64,000 nucleotides of DNA from Hyphomicrobiales bacterium (GCA_930633495.1 CAKNFJ010000001.1:2353001-2417000), one strand, 5' to 3'; shown: positions 29,589 to 38,369, counted from the first letter of the stretch. Program-made: numbers and translations. Notes: a model not told the origin generated them from the sequence alone.

Positions 29589-29657
29589 TTGACATGCGTC
29601 AAGGCAAAAGTCTTTATTCGCCATTATGTTGACGAATGACGAAATTCGTCATAAGGA
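29589..29657 (+). promoter_or_regulatory. TetR gene promoter with palindromic operator
   Basis: A perfect palindrome ATGACGAAATTCGTCAT (8-base arms, one central A) spans 29636-29652, extended on the left by TTGACGA so that three GACGAA-type half sites occur in a row. TTGACG at 29629-29634, 17 bases, then TAAGGA at 29652 would place the palindrome exactly between -35 and -10. A second candidate, TTGACA (29589-29594) with TTTATT 18 bases on, lies upstream. The layout is that of an autorepressed TetR gene. Confidence 0.65.
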
Positions 29658-29703
29658 TTAATTCTTCACCGCATTCGTTGAAAACAAGCAAGCCGGCAAC
29701 GCC

Positions 29704-30291
29704 GTGAGTCATTCCGAACGCGATACCAAGCAGATCATCGTCGACACCGCCGAGCGCTTTTTCCGGGACATCGGCTATCAGAAGACGACCGTGGCGGACA
29801 TTGCGAAATCCCTGCGGATGAGCCCTGCCAACGTCTATCGCTTCTTCGATTCCAAGAAGTCGATCAACGAGGCCGTGCTGGAGCGTTACAAGCGCGAGCA
29901 GGAGGAGGCGATCGCCACCATCGCCGCCGAGGATCGCCCCGCCAGCGAGCGGCTGCGCGACATCCTGGCCACCTCCTACCGGCTCAACGCCGCGCGCTTC
30001 GCCGGGCATGCCCGGATGCAGGAGATGGTCTGCGCGGCGATGGAGGAAAGTTGGGACGCGATCATCGCCCATATCGAGCGCTTCGACGTCGTCCTGCGCC
30101 GTGTCGTGGCCGACGGAATCGCCAGCGGGGAGTTCCGGCCGATCGAGCCCGCCCACGCGACCGGCTGCATCCGCACGGCGATGATCCGCTTCATGCACCC
30201 CCTGCTGATCACGCAATGCGAGTGCATTCCGGGCCCGTCGCCCGACGAAATGATCGCTTTCGTGCTCAGCGCGCTCGAGGCGAAACGGTAA
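29704..30291 (+). CDS. TetR/AcrR-family transcriptional regulator
   Basis: 195 residues. N-terminal helix-turn-helix: IIVDTAERFFRDIGYQKTTVADIAKSLRMSPANVYRFFDSKK, the classic TetR pattern, then a helical ligand domain with three Cys residues. GTG start at 29704. A perfect palindrome lies 52 bases upstream, so autorepression is likely. No efflux pump or enzyme gene sits beside it; other targets could include the cobQ leader, which contains a related half site. Confidence 0.9.
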   Translation: MSHSERDTKQIIVDTAERFFRDIGYQKTTVADIAKSLRMSPANVYRFFDSKKSINEAVLERYKREQEEAIATIAAEDRPASERLRDILATSYRLNAARFAGHARMQEMVCAAMEESWDAIIAHIERFDVVLRRVVADGIASGEFRPIEPAHATGCIRTAMIRFMHPLLITQCECIPGPSPDEMIAFVLSALEAKR

Positions 30292-30357
30292 GCAGATTGG
30301 GCGGCCGCACGACGGTGCGTTGACAAGCCACCGAGGGAGCGGGATACCCCGCCAGAC

Positions 30358-32322
30358 ATGGCCATCCTGCCCAAACAAAGTTTCAAGAAAGCCGCCGTCG
30401 TCCTCCACGATCTCGTGATGACGGCGCTCGCGATCTGGCTCGTCTTCGTCGTCCGTTTCGAGGGACGGCAGCTCGAGGAGCATCTGCGCTACCTGCCGCG
30501 CTTCCTGCCCTTCTTCGTCGCCTATGCCGGGCTGGTCTACTGGTTCTTCTCGCTCTACCGCTCGAAGTGGCGCTTCGCGTCGCTGCCCGACCTGTCGAAC
30601 ATCGTCAGGGCCGTCTCGGTGCTCACCGTCAGCCTGCTGGCGGTCGACTATGTGCTGGTGGCGCCGAATTTCTACGGAGCGTTCTACTTCGGCAAGATCA
30701 CGATCGCGCTCTACTGGCTGGTGCAGAACGCGCTGCTCGGTGGGCCGCGCCTTGCCTATCGCTATTTCAAATATGCGCGCTCGCGCACCAGTGCAGAACG
30801 TGAGGCGAGGCTGCCGACGCTCATCCTGGGCCGCGGCGCCGAGGTCGAGATGGTGATCCGCGCGATGGAGACCGGCACGATGCGCCGGCTGCAGGCAGCG
30901 GGCATCCTGTCGCCGCGCGTCGACGATCTCGGCCAGTCGATCCGGGGCGTCCCCGTGCTCGGCCTGCTCTCCGAGATCGAGACCATCGCCTCGGATGCGG
31001 CCGAGCGCGGCGAAGCCTTCCGCCGCATCGTCGCGACCCCCTCGGCGCTCCTGCCGGAGGCGCAGCCGGAAAAATGGCTCGCCCGCACGCGCAAGCTCGC
31101 CTTGCCGATCTCCCGCATCGAAGCGCTGGGCGAGGGCGGGCGCGACACCGAAGTCGCGCCGCTCGAAATCGAAGACCTGCTGGTGCGCTCGACCGTCGCG
31201 ATCGACCGCGAGCGGCTGGGCGCCTTCCTCAAGGGCAAGCGGGTGATCGTGACTGGCGGCGGCGGCTCGATCGGCTCGGAAATCTGTCTGCGCTGCGCCA
31301 CCTTCGGCGCAGCCGAGCTGCTGATCGTCGAGAGCTCCGAACCCGCCCTGTTCCAGATCACCGAGCACCTTGCGGTGCAGGCCCATGGCACCGTGGTTTC
31401 CGGCGTTCTGGCCGATGTGCGCGACCGCGCGCGCATCATGCCGCTGTTCCTCGCCTTCCAGCCCGACATCGTCATCCATGCGGCGGCGCTGAAGCACGTC
31501 CCCTATCTGGAGGCGGACTGGAGCGAAGGCATCAAGACCAATGTCTTCGGCTCGGTGAACGTCACCGATGCCGCCGTCGCCGCCGGCGCCAAGATCTTCG
31601 TGCTGATCTCGACCGACAAGGCGATCGAACCGGTGTCGATGCTCGGCGCGACCAAGCGCTTCGCCGAGATGTACGCGCAGTCGCGGGACGCGGAATTCGT
31701 GGCCGCGGCCTCCGGCACGCGGCTCGTCGCGGTGCGCTTCGGCAATGTCCTCGGCTCGGTCGGCTCGGTCGTGCCGAAGTTCAAGGCGCAGATCGCCCGG
31801 GGCGGGCCGGTCACCGTGACCAGCCCCGACATGATCCGCTACTTCATGACGATCCGCGAGGCCTGCGATCTGGTGCTGACCGCCGCTTCGCACGCCCCGG
31901 CCGGCGAGTCGGATGCCGAGCGCGCGGCGGTCTATGTGCTCAAGATGGGCCAGCCGATGCGGATCATGGAGCTGGCCGAACGGATGATCCGCCTCGCCGG
32001 CTTCGAACCGGGCGAGGATATCGAGATCATCGTCTCCGGCGTCCGGCCCGGCGAGCGGCTCAACGAAATCCTGTTCGCCCGCGACGAGCCGATGGCCGAA
32101 ACCGGGCTTGACGGCGTCATGGCCGCCAAGCCGATCTTCGCCGGCCGCGCCCGGATGCAGGATTGGCTCGCCCAGCTGGAGGCAGCCGTCAAGGCCGACA
32201 ACCGCGCCGCGGCCAATGCCGTGCTCGACGAGGCAATTCCGGATTTCAGCCGGCGCGAGCCAGCGCAGCCAGACGCGCCAGCGCCGTCTTCGTCTCTGCA
32301 GGCGGCTGCCAGCCAGCCTTGA
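30358..32322 (+). CDS. UDP-GlcNAc 4,6-dehydratase, membrane-bound CapD/WbpM/WreV type
   Basis: 654 residues. N-terminal four membrane helices (residues about 10-130), an intermediate CoA-binding-like domain, then a Rossmann dehydratase domain from about residue 292: VIVTGGGGSIGSE, ADVRDR, AALKHVP, STDKAIEPVSMLGATKR where the family's Met/Lys replace Tyr/Lys. Makes UDP-4-keto-6-deoxy-GlcNAc, precursor of QuiNAc, FucNAc or bacillosamine. Starts the glycan locus; its tail overlaps the converging reductase gene by 77 bases. Next-door reductase and WecA-like genes suggest UDP-QuiNAc or UDP-FucNAc as end product. Confidence 0.9.
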   Translation: MAILPKQSFKKAAVVLHDLVMTALAIWLVFVVRFEGRQLEEHLRYLPRFLPFFVAYAGLVYWFFSLYRSKWRFASLPDLSNIVRAVSVLTVSLLAVDYVLVAPNFYGAFYFGKITIALYWLVQNALLGGPRLAYRYFKYARSRTSAEREARLPTLILGRGAEVEMVIRAMETGTMRRLQAAGILSPRVDDLGQSIRGVPVLGLLSEIETIASDAAERGEAFRRIVATPSALLPEAQPEKWLARTRKLALPISRIEALGEGGRDTEVAPLEIEDLLVRSTVAIDRERLGAFLKGKRVIVTGGGGSIGSEICLRCATFGAAELLIVESSEPALFQITEHLAVQAHGTVVSGVLADVRDRARIMPLFLAFQPDIVIHAAALKHVPYLEADWSEGIKTNVFGSVNVTDAAVAAGAKIFVLISTDKAIEPVSMLGATKRFAEMYAQSRDAEFVAAASGTRLVAVRFGNVLGSVGSVVPKFKAQIARGGPVTVTSPDMIRYFMTIREACDLVLTAASHAPAGESDAERAAVYVLKMGQPMRIMELAERMIRLAGFEPGEDIEIIVSGVRPGERLNEILFARDEPMAETGLDGVMAAKPIFAGRARMQDWLAQLEAAVKADNRAAANAVLDEAIPDFSRREPAQPDAPAPSSSLQAAASQP

Positions 32323-33175
32323 GCAGCCCTGCCGGGCGTGCGACCAGGCTCCCCGCCAGCTTGAGGAAGGTCTCTTCCCGCCCCGCCAGACGCGCAAGCC
32401 GCCTGAGCCATGGCTCGGGCACCGAAAGCAGGCCGGGCGCGCGGCCGAGGCCGGCACGCATGGCCGCCAGCATGTCTGAGACGCTGATCGGCTCGGGATC
32501 GGAGACCGTATAGGCCTGCCGCGCCGGGCATGCGGGCGTCAGCGCAAAGCGGATCGCGTCGGCCATGTTCTCGACGGCGAGGAGAGAGCGAGGCGCGTCG
32601 AGGCCGCCGAGCGGCAGGGGGACGGGCAGGCGCGCAAGCCGCAGCAGCGCCGCCATATTAGCCTTCACGCCGGGGCCGTAGATCAGCACCGGGCGCAACG
32701 TCACCCAGTCGAGCGCGGTCCCAGCGAGACCCTGCTCGGCAGCGAGTTTGGAGCGGCCATAGGCATCCGCCGGCAAGGGCTGCGCATCCTCGGCCAGCGG
32801 CGGCCCGTCGAAGGCGCCGGACAGGGCCTTGATCGAGGACAGATAGACGAACCGGCCGATACCGGCGGCTGCCGCCGCTTCCGCCAGCTCGAGCGTCGCC
32901 TGCGTGTTGATGCGGGTGTAGAGCTCCTCGTCGAGGCCCGGCCCGGCATGGGCGAGCCCGGCCATATGGACGACATGGTCGACGCCAGCCAAGGCGGAGC
33001 GCCAATCCACAGGTGCCGCCAGATCGCCGGTCACGACGGCTTCGATACCCTCCGGAACAGGCTCCGGCCGGCGTTGGGCGAGGCGCAGGCGATAGCCCTC
33101 CCGCAGAAGCCCGGCCACGACATGGGGGCCGACGAAGCCGCTCGCGCCCGTGAGGAGGATCCGTTCGTCAGCCAC
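32246..33175 (-). CDS. NAD(P)-dependent sugar epimerase/4-keto reductase (WreQ/WbpV-like)
   Basis: 309-residue extended short-chain dehydrogenase. GASGFVGPHV nucleotide loop, DHVVHMAGLAH, the catalytic YGRSK at about residue 139, and RPVLIYGPGVKANM. The last motif and the link with a WecA-like transferase fit the reductases that turn UDP-4-keto-6-deoxy-GlcNAc into UDP-QuiNAc (Rhizobium WreQ, Pseudomonas WbpV). GTG start, overlapping the stop of the WecA-like gene by 8 bases. C-terminal coding overlaps the dehydratase gene tail to tail. A 4-epimerase role remains possible. Confidence 0.8.
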   Translation of the reverse strand: MADERILLTGASGFVGPHVVAGLLREGYRLRLAQRRPEPVPEGIEAVVTGDLAAPVDWRSALAGVDHVVHMAGLAHAGPGLDEELYTRINTQATLELAEAAAAAGIGRFVYLSSIKALSGAFDGPPLAEDAQPLPADAYGRSKLAAEQGLAGTALDWVTLRPVLIYGPGVKANMAALLRLARLPVPLPLGGLDAPRSLLAVENMADAIRFALTPACPARQAYTVSDPEPISVSDMLAAMRAGLGRAPGLLSVPEPWLRRLARLAGREETFLKLAGSLVARPAGLLKAGWQPPAETKTALARLAALARAG

Positions 33176-34190
33176 GCCCAGGCCCCGTCGCGAAGCGGCG
33201 CAGCAACAGCCCGGTGAGGCCGGCCGCGACGAGCAGGCAGGCCAGTTGCACCCAAAGCTGCGGCCAGGCGACCGTGATGGCCGCCAGCGCGACCAGGACG
33301 AGGTTCAGGAGGCCGATGCGCCCGACGACCGCCAGCACGCTGAAACCGTTGGTGGTCGCCTGCTGGTAGAAATGCGAGCGATGCGCCTCCCAGACCTTCT
33401 CGCCGCGCGCCAGACGGCGCAGCAGCGTGATGGTGGAATCGGCGATGTGGTAGAGCGGCAGGATCACCGCCGCCGCGAAGGCGCCGGCCCCGGCGAGCCG
33501 ATAGAGCAAATAGGCCGTCAGCAGACCGATCGGCAGGGAACCGACATCCCCGAGAAACAGCCGCGCCACGGGCCGGTTGAAAGGGGCGAAGCCGATCAGC
33601 CCGCCACAGAGCCCCGCCGCGAGCCAGCCGGTGACCGGATCGACCACGCCGTAGCTTCCGGCAAGGGCGAGAGCCGCCGCCAGGGGCACGATGCCGGCGA
33701 CCGTGATCCAGTCGAGCCCATCCATGAAGTTGACGAGATTGACAAACCAGACCCCGGCGAGCAGCGCCAGCGCGCGCTCGGCCATCAGCGGCATGATCTC
33801 CGGAAACAGGCGCAAGCCCGGCGCCGCCAGGAACAACACCAGCCCGACGCAGGCAGCCTGCAGGACCAGCCTGACACTGGCGGGCAGCGGATGGATATCA
33901 TCCCAGGCTCCGACCGCGGCCAGCGCCGTCGCCGCCCCACCGACAATCACCAGCGTGCGCCAGGCCTCGCCTCCGAGCTGGTTCAACCAAAGTGCAGCGG
34001 CCAGGGCCAGGAAGGCGCCTGCAAGCACTGCGATTCCGCCACCTTGCGGCGTCGGGACCTTATGGCTCGAGCGCGCATTCGGCCGGGCGAGCGCGTAGCG
34101 CATCAGGAGCGGGCGCAGCCAGATACACAGCACCGCCGCCAGAACGGCGGCGGCAGCGAGAATGGCGAGGGAGGCGAGCAACGTCGTCAA
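33168..34190 (-). CDS. Undecaprenyl-phosphate sugar-1-phosphate transferase, WecA/WbpL/WreU-like
   Basis: 340-residue polytopic membrane enzyme of glycosyltransferase family 4, loading the first sugar-1-phosphate on undecaprenyl phosphate. Motifs: PNARSSHKVPTPQGGG, the metal-binding DD in GAWDDIHPLP, VNFMDGLD, LFLGDVGSLPIG and the cytoplasmic HRSHFYQQ. TTG start at 34190, no ATG in frame nearby. With the reductase and the dehydratase it forms the set that starts QuiNAc- or FucNAc-initiated O-antigens. Confidence 0.9.
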   Translation of the reverse strand: MTTLLASLAILAAAAVLAAVLCIWLRPLLMRYALARPNARSSHKVPTPQGGGIAVLAGAFLALAAALWLNQLGGEAWRTLVIVGGAATALAAVGAWDDIHPLPASVRLVLQAACVGLVLFLAAPGLRLFPEIMPLMAERALALLAGVWFVNLVNFMDGLDWITVAGIVPLAAALALAGSYGVVDPVTGWLAAGLCGGLIGFAPFNRPVARLFLGDVGSLPIGLLTAYLLYRLAGAGAFAAAVILPLYHIADSTITLLRRLARGEKVWEAHRSHFYQQATTNGFSVLAVVGRIGLLNLVLVALAAITVAWPQLWVQLACLLVAAGLTGLLLRRFATGPGRG

Positions 34191-34343
34191 AGCGAGGGCA
34201 CCATAGTCGAGACGAAGCCATTGCCTAGAGCATCAGTCCGCAAAGTGGAATGCGGCCTTCGGAAAAAGCCGATGCAATATCAAAGGACTAGACTATCGTG
34301 CGCGGCGCGGGCCCTCAAAGTCGGAAGAGCGGCATTCCGGTGT

Positions 34344-34793
34344 CTATTGCTTGAAGCCGATCAGCACGCCGTCGGCACCCAGCGAAAGCTGAAGCCCCTG
34401 CCGGCGCGTCGCCAACCGCAGCGTCACGCCCTTGTCGTTGCGGAGCCAGACATTGCCGGCCCCCTGATTGCCGACAGCCCAGCCCTCCTTGAGCTGCACA
34501 TAGGCACCGGCGAAGTCGGAGACGTTGCGGAGGCCGTAGACGGTGCCGGTCGCGACGGTGCGCGAAGCGCCGATCGAGCCGATCCCCAGCCCGCCGACGG
34601 TGATCGGGTATGAGCGCCCACGGAAGCGCAGGGTTCCACCACCCGCCTCGCCGGAGGCGATGAAGCCGGCCTGCACCTGTTCGATCCGAACCGAGCCCGT
34701 CGAGGGGCCGAGCGAGCGCGACTGCGCCATCGCCGGCGGCGCCAGCATCAGAAAAGCTGCAATGGAAATGGCTGTCTGCCTGATCGTCATCAT
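34344..34793 (-). CDS. Hypothetical secreted (periplasmic) protein
   Basis: 149 residues with a signal peptide (TAISIAAFLMLAPPAMA, cleavage after about residue 23) and a Gly-rich beta-type mature part: GGGTLRFRGRSYPITVGGLGIGSIG, GTVYGLRNVSDFAGAYVQL, WLRNDKGVTLRLATRRQGLQLSLGADGV. I do not recognise a named family but it is well-formed and preceded by GGAG. Start at 34793 (two Met in a row). It lies between the initiating transferase and manC, so a link with the envelope is possible. The 153 bases to 34190 hold nothing I can name. Confidence 0.7.
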   Translation of the reverse strand: MMTIRQTAISIAAFLMLAPPAMAQSRSLGPSTGSVRIEQVQAGFIASGEAGGGTLRFRGRSYPITVGGLGIGSIGASRTVATGTVYGLRNVSDFAGAYVQLKEGWAVGNQGAGNVWLRNDKGVTLRLATRRQGLQLSLGADGVLIGFKQ

Positions 34794-35033
34794 ATCCTGC
34801 TCCTTGCGCCCGACTGGCGACGCAGGACAAGAACCCGCGAAAGGCGATTTCGATCCCGAAGCAGGACCGGGTCAACTCGGCTACGGCCGCTCCGCTCTCT
34901 GGACGGCTCGCCCGCGAGGAGAAAAAGGCACGGAGAATCGCACAATTCGTCGCAATTTTATCTGCCGAATTGATCCCGGTTTCAGGTCCGGCCGGCATGA
35001 TCGCCCATAACGACCCCTTCGCCGCAGGTGACC

Positions 35034-35120
35034 ATGTCTCCCGTCCGCTTCGTGAGCTTCGCTTTCCTGCTGGCGCTCGCCGTCTTCTTCTTCTCGGCCG
35101 CGCAATCGGCATCGAGCTGA
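35034..35120 (+). CDS. Possible 28-residue hydrophobic peptide
   Basis: Short frame starting MSPVRFVSFAFLLALAVFFF and ending SAAQSASS; one membrane helix or a signal-peptide-like segment. GCAGGTGA upstream is only a weak ribosome site, so this may be chance. It is the only candidate in the 385-base gap 34794-35178 between the secreted protein and manC. Confidence 0.25.
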   Translation: MSPVRFVSFAFLLALAVFFFSAAQSASS

Positions 35121-35178
35121 GATCGGCGCCGGCAGCAAGCCGCAAGCTCCGGAAACTCCGAACCCTCGCAAGACCGTC

Positions 35179-36591
35179 TCAGCCGCGCCGATAGACGTCC
35201 TCGATCCGGACGATATCGTCCTCGCCGAGATAGGATCCGACCTGCACCTCGATCAGCTCGAGCGGAATCTTGCCGGGATTGGCCATGCGATGAACGCAGC
35301 CGATCGGCAGATAGATCGACTCGGTCTCGTGGACGATGATGGTTTCGTCGTTGCGCGTCACTTCCGCAGTGCCGCGCACCACGACCCAGTGCTCAGCGCG
35401 GTGATAGTGCTTCTGCAGCGAGAGGATGCCGCCCGGCTTCACCGTGATGCGCTTGACCTGATAGCGCTCGCCCATATCGACCGAAAGATACTTGCCCCAG
35501 GGCCGGTGGATCTCGCGATGGGCCCCGGCCTCCGATTCGCCCCTGGAGGCGATCAGGGCGACCATCTCCTTGACCTTGTCGGCCTTGCCCTTCGGCGCCA
35601 CCAGCACGGCGTCTCGCGTCGAGATCACCGCGACGTCGTCAAGACCGATCACGGCGACGAGAGCATCCTCCGAGCGGACGAGATTATTCGAGCCGTCGAG
35701 CACATAACCCCTGCCTTCGACCGCATTGCCGCTGGCGTCCTTCTCCGAGAGGTCCCACACCGCCGACCAGCCGCCAACGTCCGACCAGCCGAAGCTGCCG
35801 GCGACCACGGCGGCCTTTTTCGTCTGTTCCATCACGGCGAAGTCAATCGATATCTTCTTGGCTCGCGCGAAAGCCTCGGCATCGAGCAGCAGGAAGTCGA
35901 GGTCGGGCTTAGCTCTCGAGACCGCCTCCACCACAGGTTCCAGCACCTGCGGCTCGAAAGCCTCCAGCTCAGTGCGCATCGTGGCGGCATCGAAAATGAA
36001 GTTGCCGGAATTCCAGAGATAGCCGTCCAGAAGATATTCCGCCGCACGCTTGGCATCGGGCTTCTCGACGAAAGCCGCGACCTGCCGCGCCCCGCCCGCG
36101 ATCTCATCGCCCGGCCGGATATAGCCGTAACCCGTCGCCGGATGGCTCGGCGGAATGCCGATCGTCACGATCAGGCCCTGAGCAGCGACCACGCCTGCCT
36201 TGCGGCAGGTCTCGACGAAGAGCGCACCGTCCTGAACGACATGATCGGCGGCAAAGACACCGACCACCGCCCGTTCGTCGCGAGCCAGCGCCAATTCGGT
36301 CGCGACGGCGACCGCCGCAGCGGAATCGCGCCGCGTCGGCTCCAGCACGATTTGCGCCGATACCCCGATAGCCTGTAACTGCTCGAGAACCGTGAAGCGG
36401 TACTCGGCATTGGTGATCACGATCGGCTCGGCGAAGACGGACGTGTCGGCCAAAAGCCGCATCGCCCGCTGAAAGGTCGAGCCCTGTCCCAGCAGCGCAA
36501 TGAACTGCTTCGGCATCGTGTCACGCGAGACCGGCCAAAGACGCGTTCCCGCGCCGCCACACATCACGACGGGAATTATCTTCGAGACCAT
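35179..36591 (-). CDS. manC: Mannose-1-phosphate guanylyltransferase / mannose-6-phosphate isomerase
   Basis: 470 residues. Makes GDP-mannose, the precursor of the gmd-colC-colD branch. Nucleotidyltransferase domain: VVMCGGAGTRLWPVSR, FAADHVV, VAAFVEKPD, GYLWNSGNF. C-terminal cupin (isomerase) domain: HRPWGKYLSVD, then LSLQKHYHRAEHWVVVRGTAEV with metal-binding His and Glu. ATG at 36591 fits the family; the longer frame to 36645 adds an unrelated stretch. No phosphomannomutase gene is in the window. Confidence 0.95.
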   Translation of the reverse strand: MVSKIIPVVMCGGAGTRLWPVSRDTMPKQFIALLGQGSTFQRAMRLLADTSVFAEPIVITNAEYRFTVLEQLQAIGVSAQIVLEPTRRDSAAAVAVATELALARDERAVVGVFAADHVVQDGALFVETCRKAGVVAAQGLIVTIGIPPSHPATGYGYIRPGDEIAGGARQVAAFVEKPDAKRAAEYLLDGYLWNSGNFIFDAATMRTELEAFEPQVLEPVVEAVSRAKPDLDFLLLDAEAFARAKKISIDFAVMEQTKKAAVVAGSFGWSDVGGWSAVWDLSEKDASGNAVEGRGYVLDGSNNLVRSEDALVAVIGLDDVAVISTRDAVLVAPKGKADKVKEMVALIASRGESEAGAHREIHRPWGKYLSVDMGERYQVKRITVKPGGILSLQKHYHRAEHWVVVRGTAEVTRNDETIIVHETESIYLPIGCVHRMANPGKIPLELIEVQVGSYLGEDDIVRIEDVYRRG

Positions 36592-37497
36592 CCGCAGCGC
36601 ACTCCTGATTACCGGCTCTCTAATAAGCCCAAGAGATCGACACAAGCTTCTCGCATCTGAGCCGGCGCTGCTCGGGTGAGAGGCCTGCCCTGGTGATGGG
36701 TGGCGGCTCCCCTGAGACCAAGTATCTATCAGGGAATTCTTTGAGGAGAAGCGCTACTTTGATCTTCCGAAAATGCGAAGGATGCGAGGATTTCCAAGGC
36801 ATTTTGGTGCTGGGTGTTTGGGGACAGCAGGGAATCTTGCCGAGGTTGAGCAGGCTTTTCGCCGTGACTGGGAACCCCGTTATGATGAACAGGAAGTTAC
36901 TACCTCACCGAGCGACGGGTGTGACACCGAGGGAGTGAGGCTGCGCAGCGCCTGGAGCTCATCAACGCGATGCGCCGTCACCTGTCGATATACCGCGTAA
37001 TTGCACCGCAAGGCCCCTTTCCACACAGAGAAACTGATTGCGGCGGTCAAAACCTTCCTTCGGAACTGCCACAGGCAGCCCATAGCTCTTTGATCATGCT
37101 AGGCAACGCTCTTCGTCATTTGCAGGGGCAGACGACAACGCTTGATGCCGAGACCGTCACGCGGGCCGAGACCGATGACGTGACCTGGTCGGCCCATGAC
37201 ATACCCCACATCACCTCTCTGATAGCCACCGCCTGTTCATAGTCATCCGAAGGCGCACCGGCCTGACGAACTTCGTCAGATCGAGAGCCGGGCACTTCAA
37301 CGATGTGCTTCGAGGCGAGTCCATGTATTAGAAGGGGAGGCGTCATCGCATGGGGCTTTCTCTCCCGGGCGATATGACGTTCTCGATTTGGTCAGCGCGA
37401 CGGGCACATCAGAGGCGTGCTCCGGGCTAGAAACGCGCGCAGATTTGCACTACCAGCTTCACCGCGAACATGCGAAATGTCACAGGACGACCGATTA
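36592..37497. other. 906-base gene-poor gap before the exporter genes
   Basis: No intact gene. Composition drops below that of the manC side. It contains the decayed IS110 transposase listed separately, plus short open frames without recognisable products. On the right it grades into the AT-rich wzm gene. The gap probably marks an old insertion or recombination joint and should also hold the wzm promoter, which I could not define. Confidence 0.6.
36925..37242 (+). pseudogene. Decayed IS110-family transposase fragment
   Basis: In one frame the stretch reads AAQRLELINAMRRHLSIYRV, then IAPQG, a gap, LPSELPQAAHSSLIMLGNAL, then LQGQTTTLDAETVTRAETDD and IPHITSLIATA. This follows the middle of IS110/IS116-type transposases (QRTxLINALRGHL, the ...APQG turn, LP..A...L..L, I..LDAEI, and the IPGIGPxxATA motif). 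A stop at 36922 cuts it upstream and TAG ends it at 37242; the Gly residues of IPGIG are lost. It lacks the N-terminal catalytic region and any clear ends. Confidence 0.65.
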
Positions 37498-38364
37498 ATG
37501 GCGTATCTCATTGCCGAACAGGGCGAATCGACGCCTGACGCCCACCAGGCAGTGATCGAGATTACGGCTGACGCGCAGAACCCGAATTATTGGCGCGATG
37601 TTTGGCAGCACCGTGAACTTTTTCAACTGTTGGTATGGCGCGACCTCGTCGTCCGGTATAAGCAAACCCTCATTGGCTTCAGCTGGTCCGTGATCCGCCC
37701 GCTGACGATGATGATCGTATTCACGATCGTCTTCGGGGGTTTCGCGCAACTGCCGTCCAACGACTCTCCCTATGCTCTTCTCGTCTTCACGGGCTTACTT
37801 CCGTGGATGTTTTTTGCAACAACCTTTGCAGAGGCTGGAAATAGCGTTATTGCTAATGCACCTATTGTTTCAAAGGTTTATTTTCCTAAGATTATATTGC
37901 CAATAAGCTGCATATTTGTCGGCGTCGTTGATTTCATAATATCATTCTTCATCTATTTCTTATTAGCTCTTTATTTTAAGCACCCCCCAGGGATAAACGT
38001 CTTATTTTTGCCCGTTTGTATCATTCTTCTGTGCTTATTTGTTATGGCGTGCGGCACATGGATCGCGGCGCTGAACGTTCGTTACCGCGATTTCAGGTAT
38101 CTTCTACCGGTTGTGCTGCAACTGGGTGCTTATATGTCACCCGTTGGTTACGCCAGCAGTGTCGTGCCAGGTAAATGGGGCATGGTGTTCGCGCTCAACC
38201 CGATGGTCGGCATCATCGACGGATTTCGCTGGTCTCTTCTGGATACCACAACACCGTTTCCAACCTTCAGTTTTAGCGTCGCGGTTGTTTTCACCATCAT
38301 CTGCTTGATTCCCGGCGTGCGATTCTTCATGAAATCGGAAAGTCGTTTCTGCGACGACCTGTAA
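37498..38364 (+). CDS. wzm: O-antigen/polysaccharide ABC exporter permease
   Basis: 288 residues from the ATG at 37498 (AGGA upstream); 37477 is an alternative start. ABC-2 type permease: N-terminal amphipathic LFQLLVWRDLVVRYKQTLIGFSW, six membrane helices, and the conserved ALNVRYRDFRYLLPVVLQLGAYMSPVGY. Moves lipid-linked glycan to the periplasm with Wzt. The central part (about 37840-38050) is markedly AT-rich with rare-looking codons, unlike the flanks, a sign of transfer. Five bases separate it from wzt. Confidence 0.92.
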   Translation: MAYLIAEQGESTPDAHQAVIEITADAQNPNYWRDVWQHRELFQLLVWRDLVVRYKQTLIGFSWSVIRPLTMMIVFTIVFGGFAQLPSNDSPYALLVFTGLLPWMFFATTFAEAGNSVIANAPIVSKVYFPKIILPISCIFVGVVDFIISFFIYFLLALYFKHPPGINVLFLPVCIILLCLFVMACGTWIAALNVRYRDFRYLLPVVLQLGAYMSPVGYASSVVPGKWGMVFALNPMVGIIDGFRWSLLDTTTPFPTFSFSVAVVFTIICLIPGVRFFMKSESRFCDDL

Positions 38365-38369
38365 GAACG

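Noticed and set aside
29614..32457. 947-residue open frame antisense to the 4,6-dehydratase gene
   Set aside because: High GC content leaves long open antisense frames; the translation is low-complexity Arg/His/Gly/Asp with no family motif, while the sense strand has a complete enzyme.
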